From the NCBI GenBank assembly GCA_904501855.1, contig CAJGCI010000081.1, positions 1-8,066 of the forward strand: a stretch of 8,066 nt of DNA, written 5' to 3'. This document shows positions 1 to 5,451 of the stretch, piece by piece. Origin of the DNA: Oscillospiraceae bacterium. Lineage in GTDB: Bacteria > Bacillota > Clostridia > Oscillospirales > Oscillospiraceae. The notes beneath the pieces were generated by a model, which had not been told where the DNA came from, did not search any database, and saw nothing but the letters and a program-made list of their open reading frames with translations. The translations under genes were made by a program, and so were the position numbers. Each line of letters opens with the position of its first letter. The stretch's first letter is position 1.

Positions 1-51
1 TATTATTAGAAGGCTAGAACTTTTCGAACGATTTACGGAGGAAGTACATTT

Positions 52-1545
52 ATGCCGAAACGCAGATCCGATTCTCTGACCTGGCTGATGTGGGTCTTTC
101 TCGCCATCTTCATATTGTGCATCATCCCCATCCTGTCCGCCGGGCACTATGCCCATCCCCTGTATGACGATTACCGGTACTCCCACCGGATACACGAGGC
201 GATCATGCAGAACGGCGGATTTGCGGATCTGATCCGTGCGGCGGTGAAACAGGTGCAGTGGACCTACCGCAACTGGCAGGGCACCTTCTCGGCGATCTTC
301 CTCTTCGCCTTCCAGCCCGGTGTGTTCTCCCAGGATCTGTATTTCCTCACCACATGGATCATGGTGCTGGGACTGTTCCTGTCCACGCTGTTTTTCTGCT
401 GGACTTCCATCGTCACCTGGCTTCACGCCCGGAAGGAATACGCGGTGCTGCTGGCGGTGCTGATCTCTCTGTGCACCATCCAGTTCGTGCCGGACAAGCA
501 GGGGGCGTTCTTCTGGTTTAACGGAAGCTGCTACTATACCCTGTTCTATTCCTTTGCCCTGATCTATTTCTCCGTCCTCATCCGGTTCGTCATCGCAAAA
601 AAGACCGCCGGTGTCGCAGGATGGTTCCTCCTGCTTCTTCCCATGACGGCACTCATGGCAGGAGGCAACTATTCCACGGGCCTGTTCTGCTGTGAGATGA
701 TGGCCGTGGCCGCTGTCTTCCTGCTGTTTCTGAAGCATCCGAGAAAGTGGGCGGTGCTCCTGCTTGCAGCGGCAATGATCTATCTGTTTACCATCAGCAC
801 CTCCGCGCCGGGAAACTCCATCCGCGCCGCGAAGACCACCTCCACCGGTCCCATTGAGGCCTGCATCCTGTCCCTGTACTTCTCCTGCATCAAGATGGGT
901 CAGTGGACCTCCATTCCCCAGGTGGTGTTCCTGGTGGCAGTGACGCCCATGCTCTACCGGCTGGCGAACCTCTGCCCCTGGCGGTTCCGGTTCCCCCTGC
1001 TGGTGTTCTTCGGGACTTTCTGTCTGTTTGCGTCTCAGCTGACACCGCCCATCTACGCCATGAGCAACATCGGAGCGGGGCGTCAGGTGAATCTCTACTA
1101 TTACTCCTATTACATCTTCTGGGTATTCAACATCTTTTATGCCTGCGGATGGTTTTTAGGAAAATATCCGACGCTGATCAACGACTTCCAGCTGGCGGAT
1201 CTCTCCGGACATTTCCGGATGCAGACGGTGCTGGCACTGATGATCGTGTTCGTACTGGGATCCTTCTCCTACGGTTTCTGGAACATGACCACCTTCAAAG
1301 CCCTCTCGGCGGTGGAGAGCGGGATGGCCGAACAGTATGATAAGGAGTACGACGCCATCGTGGAGATCCTGGAGTCCGAAGGAGATGTGGCGGAGATCCC
1401 GGAAGTGGTCACCACCAATGACTTCCTCAAGAAGCTCAATCTCTCTCAGAATCCGAAAGCCTCCGTCAACTCCGGTCTGGCCGAGTATTACGGTAAGAAG
1501 GAAGTGCATCTTCTCCTTCCGCCGGAAGAGGAACCGGAATCCTGA
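52..1545 (+). CDS. Polytopic membrane protein, DUF6056 / GT-C-like family
   Basis: A 497-residue integral membrane protein. Hydrophobic segments lie at about residues 9-30, 100-125, 130-147, 152-181, 188-203, 208-228, 232-250, 286-303, 312-332, 348-371 and 391-411. A short charged C-terminal tail follows (about 415-497, acidic end). Just after the first membrane helix is the acidic motif YDDYRYS (38-44), followed by WTYRNWQG (70-77), FWFNGSCYY (154-162), GGNYSTG (204-210) and SAPGNSIR (251-258). This pattern of an acidic first loop, an aromatic-W-x-G motif and a PGNxxR motif is what I associate with DUF6056 proteins, which resemble GT-C-fold glycosyltransferases using lipid-linked sugars. Acceptor and donor cannot be told. 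The ATG has GGAGG at 37-41, 10 nt upstream. TATTAT at 1-6 could be its -10 box, with the -35 outside the window. It looks monocistronic, since a terminator follows immediately. Family assignment is fairly sure; enzymatic role is inference. Confidence 0.85.
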   Translation: MPKRRSDSLTWLMWVFLAIFILCIIPILSAGHYAHPLYDDYRYSHRIHEAIMQNGGFADLIRAAVKQVQWTYRNWQGTFSAIFLFAFQPGVFSQDLYFLTTWIMVLGLFLSTLFFCWTSIVTWLHARKEYAVLLAVLISLCTIQFVPDKQGAFFWFNGSCYYTLFYSFALIYFSVLIRFVIAKKTAGVAGWFLLLLPMTALMAGGNYSTGLFCCEMMAVAAVFLLFLKHPRKWAVLLLAAAMIYLFTISTSAPGNSIRAAKTTSTGPIEACILSLYFSCIKMGQWTSIPQVVFLVAVTPMLYRLANLCPWRFRFPLLVFFGTFCLFASQLTPPIYAMSNIGAGRQVNLYYYSYYIFWVFNIFYACGWFLGKYPTLINDFQLADLSGHFRMQTVLALMIVFVLGSFSYGFWNMTTFKALSAVESGMAEQYDKEYDAIVEILESEGDVAEIPEVVTTNDFLKKLNLSQNPKASVNSGLAEYYGKKEVHLLLPPEEEPES

Positions 1546-1557
1546 TTACGAATTATT

Positions 1558-1597
1558 TCAGGCCCATCTCAACGGTGGGCCTGATTTGTTGTTTTTC
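1558..1597 (+). terminator. Rho-independent terminator after the DUF6056 gene
   Basis: The stem AGGCCCATC (1560-1568) pairs with GGTGGGCCT (1574-1582) around a 5-nt loop, with one G-T wobble, and can be extended by two more pairs outward. A T-rich tract (TTTGTTGTTTTT) follows. It starts 12 nt after the stop codon and insulates the membrane protein gene from the higBA promoter. Confidence 0.88.
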
Positions 1598-1607
1598 TTA
1601 TACCCTA

Positions 1608-1636
1608 TTTACATGTACACGAGCTACGTGTATAAT
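1608..1636 (+). promoter_or_regulatory. Sigma-A-type promoter of higBA
   Basis: TTTACA (1608-1613, 5 of 6 to consensus) and TATAAT (1631-1636, perfect) are separated by exactly 17 bp. The expected start of transcription is about 1643, which is the first base of the in-frame GTG that begins the canonical HigB sequence. The promoter therefore leaves no room for a leader or a Shine-Dalgarno site. Confidence 0.8.
1616..1632. promoter_or_regulatory. Putative HigA operator in the higBA promoter
   Basis: TACACG (1616-1621) and CGTGTA (1627-1632) form a perfect inverted repeat around a 5-bp spacer. It lies between the -35 and -10 boxes and overlaps the -10. An 8-bp palindrome, TACATGTA (1610-1617), overlaps its left edge and the -35. 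The position fits autorepression by the downstream Xre-type antitoxin, the usual control of higBA modules. Which palindrome is bound is not known. Confidence 0.62.
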
Positions 1637-1642
1637 ATGGGT

Positions 1643-1924
1643 GTGATTAAATCATTTGCAGATAAAGAGACAGAGAAAGTATATCATCAAACATTCTCTA
1701 AAAAGCTTCCTCAGTCCATACAAAGAACAGCGTTGCGAAAACTGATCATGATTGACAATGCAGGATGTTTGGAGGATCTGCGGATCCCACCTGCAAATCG
1801 GTTGGAAGCATTAACTGGTGACAGGTCGGGTCAATACAGCATTCGAATAAATGATCAATATCGCATCTGTTTTCTTTTTGAGGGGAAAGATTTCTATGAT
1901 GTGGAGATTGTCGACTACCATTAG
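1643..1924 (+). CDS. higB: HigB-type toxin (RelE superfamily mRNA interferase)
   Basis: A small basic protein of 93 residues, the normal size for the family. It begins VIKSFADKET, matching the usual MIKSFADKETE opening. It carries NRLEALTGDRSGQYSIRINDQYRICF (about 52-77) and ends in VEIVDYH, with the C-terminal Asp-Tyr-His (91-93) that is conserved in HigB toxins. HigB toxins cleave mRNA on the translating ribosome. I chose the GTG at 1643, although ATG at 1637 is also in frame and would add Met-Gly. The ATG directly abuts the -10 hexamer and would lie upstream of the predicted transcription start. No Shine-Dalgarno sequence precedes either codon. The antitoxin gene follows after 23 nt. GC is about 41%, well below the neighbouring genes, which suggests acquisition as a mobile module. 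Family assignment is firm; activity is inferred. Confidence 0.9.
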   Translation: MIKSFADKETEKVYHQTFSKKLPQSIQRTALRKLIMIDNAGCLEDLRIPPANRLEALTGDRSGQYSIRINDQYRICFLFEGKDFYDVEIVDYH

Positions 1925-1947
1925 AAAGACAAGGAGGGAAAAATCAA

Positions 1948-2247
1948 TTGGATTATAAAATTACAACACCGTCAATGGGAGAGATACTGCTGGAAGAGTT
2001 TTTGCAGCCCATGAACATCTCTGCGTACAAACTGGCAAAAGAAATACATGTTCCCGTATCCCGGATTCAGGATATTCTTCATAACAGAAGAAAGATCACA
2101 CCGGATACTTCCCTGCGCCTTGCCAAATATTTTGAAGTATCCGACCGTTATTTTCTGGATATGCAGATCGATATCGATATGCGTGAGACAAAAGAACAGA
2201 TTGCGGAAGAGATTGAAGAGATCCGCCCTTATTCAATCGCAATATAA
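1948..2247 (+). CDS. higA: HigA-type antitoxin (Xre-family HTH regulator)
   Basis: A 99-residue protein that should bind and neutralise the HigB toxin encoded just upstream and repress the shared promoter. The N-terminal part TPSMGEILLEEFLQPMNIS (7-25) is the typical HigA opening. The helix-turn-helix spans about residues 25-51 (SAYKLAKEIHVPVSRIQDIL, then HNRRKIT), followed by DTSLRLAKYFEVSDRYFLDMQ, also family-typical. The C-terminal stretch (78-93) is acidic and helical. The start is TTG at 1948, supported by a strong AAGGAGG at 1931-1937, 10 nt upstream. No ATG gives the full N-terminus, since the next Met is residue 10. Toxin-first order is the usual higBA arrangement. GC is about 42%, like the toxin. 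The gene ends 13 nt before a strong bidirectional terminator. Confidence 0.92.
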   Translation: MDYKITTPSMGEILLEEFLQPMNISAYKLAKEIHVPVSRIQDILHNRRKITPDTSLRLAKYFEVSDRYFLDMQIDIDMRETKEQIAEEIEEIRPYSIAI

Positions 2248-2260
2248 CTGAACAGTTTAA

Positions 2261-2294
2261 AAAAAGTGCGTATCCGGGCGGATACGCACTTTTT
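2261..2294. terminator. Bidirectional rho-independent terminator between higA and the GNAT gene
   Basis: A perfect 15-bp stem (2261-2275 with 2280-2294) around the 4-nt loop GGGC. The stem core is GTGCGTATCC, with A-runs on the left and T-runs on the right. Read on the plus strand it ends in TTTTT after higA. Read on the minus strand it ends in a T7 run, 6 bp after the GNAT stop codon. It can therefore stop both convergent transcripts. Confidence 0.92.
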
Positions 2295-2299
2295 CGTGT

Positions 2300-2782
2300 T
2301 CAGAACGTAATTCTCATGGAATACCACACGGCACCGCCGTGTACCGATGCGGAGACTCCCTCGTTTCGGAATCCGAATTTTTCGTAATACAGGATCTTCT
2401 CCTCCAGGCAGGTCAGAACGACTCCCCGCCGCCCTTCCTGTTTCGCATCGGCGATGCACCGATCGATCAGCTGTCCGGCACACCCCCGGTTCCGGTATTC
2501 CGGTATGGTATTGAGCCCGAAGATCATCTGCCAGTCTCCCTTGGGATCATGAAGGGACGCATCGGCAAACATGGCATCGGTGAGCTCCGGAGAACCGGAG
2601 ACCATGCCGTCCAGAAATCCCACCAGGGTCTCCCCGTCCCACAAAAGCCAGAATCCTTCCGGATAGGCCCGGAGACGGTCCCGGAACTGTTCCTTCGTCG
2701 CTGCCTGCTCCGGTGGAAAACACCGGGCTTCCACGGCAGCCACTGCCTCCAGATCCGCCATCGTTCCCTTTCGTATCTCCAT
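2300..2782 (-). CDS. GNAT acetyltransferase, AANAT-like
   Basis: A 160-residue N-acetyltransferase that should move an acetyl group from acetyl-CoA to an amine. It opens MEIRKGTMADLEAVAAVEARCFPP (1-24). The acetyl-CoA pyrophosphate loop is in IPEYRNRGCAGQLIDR (93-108), then VVLTCLEEKILYYEKFGF (121-138) with the usual tyrosines (132-133) of motif B, and an ending ASVHGGAVWYSM (145-156). This ending and the LTC segment resemble bacterial arylalkylamine (serotonin-type) acetyltransferase relatives; the substrate is unknown. Two adjacent ATGs (2785 and 2782) are possible. I chose 2782 because GGAGG on the minus strand sits 7 nt before it but only 4 nt before the other. Either way the start overlaps the stop of the PLP enzyme gene upstream, so the two are translationally coupled. 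A longer in-frame extension would overlap that gene and is not homologous to anything I recognise. Confidence 0.87.
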   Translation of the reverse strand: MEIRKGTMADLEAVAAVEARCFPPEQAATKEQFRDRLRAYPEGFWLLWDGETLVGFLDGMVSGSPELTDAMFADASLHDPKGDWQMIFGLNTIPEYRNRGCAGQLIDRCIADAKQEGRRGVVLTCLEEKILYYEKFGFRNEGVSASVHGGAVWYSMRITF

Positions 2783-4005
2783 CATCCGTCCTCCCGCAGA
2801 CTGTGCACCGCTTTGGCGATCCGGTCCAGCCCTTCCCGCACCATGACGCGGGGCATGGCAAGATTGAGACGGACACACCGGTCGGCATTGTCCACGAACA
2901 TGCTGCTGCCGCCCTCCAGAAGGACGCCGGCCTGATTGGCAAAGAAGTCCGGCAGATCACTGCCTTTCGGGAAATAGGCGGACAGATCCACCCAGGCAAG
3001 ATAGGTGGCTTCCGAGGGAGCATACACCGCTTCCGGCAGTTCCGTCTTCAGGAACTCCGTCAGCAGATCGAAGTTGCCGTCCAGGTATTCCCGGAGCTGG
3101 GACAGCCACTCTCCGCCGCTCTCATACGCCGCCTGATGGGCCGCCAGAGAGATGGGGTTGATGGCATTGGCGGACAGAAATTCATGGGCAAAGCGCCGCC
3201 GCTCCGTATTGTCCCGGATCATGATGTTGCTCATCTGAAGCCCCGCCAGATTGAAGGTCTTGCTGGCGGACATGCATGTGATCAGACGCTCTTCCTCCGG
3301 GAGCACCGCCCCCATGGGGATGTGCGTCTTCCCCCGGCGCAGCAGATCGCAGTGGATCTCATCGGAGATGATCCAGAGGCTATGCCGCTGAGCCAGCCGG
3401 CCGATGCCCTCCAGCTCCTCCCGGCTCCACACCCGTCCCGTGGGATTGTGGGGATTGCAGAGCAGAAGAAGCACCGTCTCCCGCCGGGATGCCTTTTCCT
3501 CCAGATCCGTCCAGTCGATGACGAACCGGCCGGTCTCATCCCGTATGAGCCGGGAAGACAGAAGTTCCACTTTGTTGTGACGGCAGGCCGCTTCAAACTG
3601 GCCGTAGGCCGGAGTCAGCGTCAGTGCGCACTCTCCCTGCCCCACAAGGTCACGGATCAGCTGATGCAGAGCCGCCACCACGCCCGGAGAGATCACCAGT
3701 TCCTCCCGGGGAAAGATCCACCCGTACCGGTCGCGGCACCAAGCGGACAGGGCATCATAGTAGTCACTGGAAAACAGTCCCGTATACCCGAAGATCTTCC
3801 GGTCGATGCGGTCTTTCATGGCCTGCCGGATCTCCGGCGCCACGGCAAACTCCATATCGGCCACCCACATGCGGATGAAGTCCGAATCCGGGACCGCGAA
3901 GATCCTGTCATCATCGGCGTGGAAGATGTACCGACGAAATCCGTCGGTATTCAGTGCGTTGGTATGGCTGCGGTCGATGACCGTATCAAAATCATAATGT
4001 GTCAT
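2782..4005 (-). CDS. MalY/PatB-family PLP-dependent C-S beta-lyase / aminotransferase
   Basis: A 407-residue fold-type I PLP enzyme, about the usual length for MalY/PatB proteins. Visible landmarks: the MWVADMEF motif (46-53), SPGVVAALHQLI (106-117), TPAYGQF (131-137), CNPHNPTGR (183-191), SDEIHCDLL (214-222) with the PLP-ring Asp215, SASKTFNLAGLQMSN (246-260) with Lys249 as the Schiff-base lysine, and the carboxylate-binding RLNLAMPR region (Arg379). Family members cleave the C-S bond of cystathionine or S-substituted cysteines, releasing a thiol, pyruvate and ammonia; some also act as aminotransferases. All key residues are present, so it should be active. The ATG at 4005 has AGAGG 7 nt upstream on its strand and fits the family N-terminus. 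An upstream in-frame extension would run across the promoter and is rejected. It is the first gene of a two-gene operon with the GNAT gene. Exact substrate is not resolved. Confidence 0.92.
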   Translation of the reverse strand: MTHYDFDTVIDRSHTNALNTDGFRRYIFHADDDRIFAVPDSDFIRMWVADMEFAVAPEIRQAMKDRIDRKIFGYTGLFSSDYYDALSAWCRDRYGWIFPREELVISPGVVAALHQLIRDLVGQGECALTLTPAYGQFEAACRHNKVELLSSRLIRDETGRFVIDWTDLEEKASRRETVLLLLCNPHNPTGRVWSREELEGIGRLAQRHSLWIISDEIHCDLLRRGKTHIPMGAVLPEEERLITCMSASKTFNLAGLQMSNIMIRDNTERRRFAHEFLSANAINPISLAAHQAAYESGGEWLSQLREYLDGNFDLLTEFLKTELPEAVYAPSEATYLAWVDLSAYFPKGSDLPDFFANQAGVLLEGGSSMFVDNADRCVRLNLAMPRVMVREGLDRIAKAVHSLREDG

Positions 4006-4033
4006 AGGAAAACCTCTTCTTTCGGTTTCTCCC

Positions 4034-4062
4034 ATTGTATCACCCGCGGTCACCGGTGACAA
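4034..4062 (-). promoter_or_regulatory. Sigma-A-type promoter of the patB-like/GNAT operon
   Basis: On the minus strand, TTGTCA (4062-4057, 5 of 6) and TACAAT (4039-4034, 5 of 6) are separated by 17 bp. Transcription should start near 4027, giving a leader of about 21 nt that carries the AGAGG ribosome binding site. Confidence 0.75.
4049..4060. promoter_or_regulatory. Palindromic operator candidate in the patB-like promoter
   Basis: GTCACCGGTGAC is a perfect 12-bp palindrome. It overlaps the -35 box and half of the spacer of the minus-strand promoter, a classic site for repressor binding. It does not resemble the palindrome in front of the GntR gene, so a regulator other than the neighbouring one is more likely. 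The regulator is unknown. Confidence 0.45.
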
Positions 4063-4098
4063 CGAAACTCCTTCGCAGAAAAAATACGGCACAGGGGG

Positions 4099-4127
4099 TT
4101 GACGGATCCCGGAAACCGTGTTATTTT
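4099..4127 (+). promoter_or_regulatory. Promoter of the GntR-ABC transporter operon
   Basis: TTGACG (4099-4104, 5 of 6) and TATTTT (4122-4127, 4 of 6) are spaced by 17 bp. The predicted start is near 4134, giving a leader of about 53 nt. The large inverted repeat at 4136-4162 lies at the very start of this transcript. An alternative pairing using TTGCAA at 4132 has poorer spacing. Confidence 0.58.
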
Positions 4128-4135
4128 TGTCTTGC

Positions 4136-4162
4136 AACTGTATTAAACGTATTAATACAGTT
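4136..4162. promoter_or_regulatory. Putative autoregulatory operator of the YtrA-type GntR repressor
   Basis: A perfect 11-bp inverted repeat: left arm AACTGTATTAA (4136-4146), 5-bp spacer ACGTA, right arm TTAATACAGTT (4152-4162). It sits between the promoter and the ribosome binding site of the GntR gene, where a bound dimer would block transcription. GntR proteins bind such dyads and YtrA-type members usually control their own operon. There is no T-run after it, so it is not a terminator. Confidence 0.68.
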
Positions 4163-4186
4163 AACACAAAGAAAGGCGGTGATTTT

Positions 4187-4561
4187 GTGATTCCCATTAC
4201 GCTTAACTCCCGGGATCCGCGGCCCATCTACCTGCAGGTCAAAGAGAGTCTCCGGCAGCTGATCATCGGCGGAGTTCTGACCCCGGAATCCAAACTCCCC
4301 TCAGTGCGGGAGATCGCCGGAACCCTCGCCATCAATCCCAACACCATCCAGCGGGCCTACCGGGAACTGGAAGCGGAAGGCTTCATTTACAGCATCCCCG
4401 GTAAAGGCAGTTTCGTCAGCCCCTCCCGGGAGATCTCCGGAGAAGAACTGCGCCGGAGATGGGAGGATCTGGACCGTGCGGTCCGGGAACTGAGGTTCCT
4501 GGGCGTGTCGGAGGAGGAACTGATCCGGCATCTCAAAGACGAAGGAGGCGACGCGAAATGA
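4187..4561 (+). CDS. GntR-family transcriptional regulator, YtrA subfamily
   Basis: A 124-residue regulator, the short size typical of the YtrA subfamily. The winged helix spans about residues 13-77: PIYLQVKESLRQLIIGG (13-29), LPSVREIAGTLAINPNTIQ (37-55), RAYRELEAEGFIYSIPGKGSFV (56-77). Only a short helical tail (about 84-118) follows instead of a ligand-binding domain. The start is GTG at 4187, preceded by AAAGGCGGTGA, one mismatch from an ideal site. An upstream in-frame ATG at 4118 is rejected because it lies inside the predicted promoter and the added residues are not family-like. The stop overlaps the ABC ATPase start as ATGA, so the genes are translationally coupled. In known systems these repressors respond to cell-wall-active compounds or other envelope stress; here the inducer is unknown. 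Confidence 0.93.
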   Translation: MIPITLNSRDPRPIYLQVKESLRQLIIGGVLTPESKLPSVREIAGTLAINPNTIQRAYRELEAEGFIYSIPGKGSFVSPSREISGEELRRRWEDLDRAVRELRFLGVSEEELIRHLKDEGGDAK

Positions 4562-5451
4562 TCGAAGCAGTCAACGTGGTCAAGCGTTTTGACGGCTTTG
4601 CCGCGCTCAATCAATTCAATATGCACGTGCCGGACGGATCCGTCTACGGCCTCATCGGCCCCAACGGCGCCGGCAAATCCACCATCATCCGTCATCTCAC
4701 GGGCATCTACCGGCCGGACTCCGGCGAGGTGACCATCGACGGAAGCCCGGTATACGAAAACAATGACATCAAGAAACGCATCGGATACATTGCCGATGAA
4801 GTGTTCTTCTTCCCCCAGGCCACCACGGCGGACATGGCCCGGTTTTACAAGGGGATCTATCCGAGATTCGATTCCGCCCGTTTCGAGAAACTGAAGGCGG
4901 CCTTTGAGATCTCCGCCGATCAGCCCATCCGGAAACTGTCCCGTGGACAGCAGAAGCAGTCCGCTTTCTGGACCGTGCTGGCCATGCATCCGGAGATCCT
5001 CATCCTGGACGAACCGGTGGACGGGCTGGATCCCGTCATGCGCCGTCAGATTTGGAGTCTGCTGCTGGACCAGGTGGCCGCGGAAGGCACCACGATCCTG
5101 GTCTCCTCCCACAATCTGCGGGAGCTGGAAGATGTCTGCGATCATGTGGGGATCATTCAGAAGGGTTCCATGATGCTGGAGCGTGATCTGACGGAGCTGC
5201 AGGATCAGATCGTCAAGATCCAGGTGGTCCTGCCGGAGGAAGCGGACGTTCCCGTGGATCTTCCGCTGGTGCACGAGTCCTCTTCCGGAAATCTGAAGGA
5301 GCTGATCTTCCGGTGTGACCGGGAGACCGCACTGGACCGGTTTAAAATGCTCTCCCCTGCGTATCTGGAGGCCGTACCCCTGTCCCTGGAGGAGATCTTC
5401 ATTCACGAGTTAGGAGGTGCCGGTTATGGCGTCGAAAACATCCTTCTTTAA
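4558..5451 (+). CDS. ABC transporter ATP-binding protein (YtrB-like)
   Basis: A 297-residue ATPase subunit. Walker A is GPNGAGKST (34-42), the signature is LSRGQQKQ (127-134, with Arg where LSGGQ has the first Gly), Walker B is ILILDEP (147-153) with catalytic Glu152, the D-loop is GLDP (156-159) and the switch His is His185 in SSHNL. The Q-loop region reads GYIADEVFFFPQATTADM (76-93), so the usual Gln after GYI is replaced and a Gln appears later; this is common in this ATPase subgroup. Residues 215-297 form a C-terminal regulatory tail. The ATG at 4558 has AAGGAGG 9 nt upstream and shares ATGA with the regulator stop. The 3' end overlaps the permease gene by 26 nt. It should power the adjacent permease. 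The cargo is not evident. Confidence 0.94.
   Translation: MIEAVNVVKRFDGFAALNQFNMHVPDGSVYGLIGPNGAGKSTIIRHLTGIYRPDSGEVTIDGSPVYENNDIKKRIGYIADEVFFFPQATTADMARFYKGIYPRFDSARFEKLKAAFEISADQPIRKLSRGQQKQSAFWTVLAMHPEILILDEPVDGLDPVMRRQIWSLLLDQVAAEGTTILVSSHNLRELEDVCDHVGIIQKGSMMLERDLTELQDQIVKIQVVLPEEADVPVDLPLVHESSSGNLKELIFRCDRETALDRFKMLSPAYLEAVPLSLEEIFIHELGGAGYGVENILL

Noticed and set aside
1337..1642. Long N-terminal extension of the HigB frame into the DUF6056 gene
   Set aside because: The extra residues are Arg/Ser/Pro-rich, overlap the upstream gene and the terminator, and lie before the higBA promoter. The family starts at VIKSFADKET.
2246..2257. AACTG-AA-CAGTT dyad just after the higA stop, resembling the GntR operator half-site
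   Set aside because: It lies between a stop codon and a terminator with no promoter, has a 2-bp spacer unlike the operator, and is short enough to be chance.
2713..4059. A 448-codon plus-strand open frame opposite the PLP enzyme gene
   Set aside because: It is antisense to a clearly recognised PLP enzyme, has no family motifs, is rich in Pro/Arg/His/Gly, and reads through the patB-like promoter. It is a by-product of the GC-rich codon use.
4387..5406. A 339-codon minus-strand open frame opposite the ABC ATPase gene
   Set aside because: It is antisense to an ATPase with all canonical motifs, has no recognisable domain, and its codons mirror the ATPase frame.
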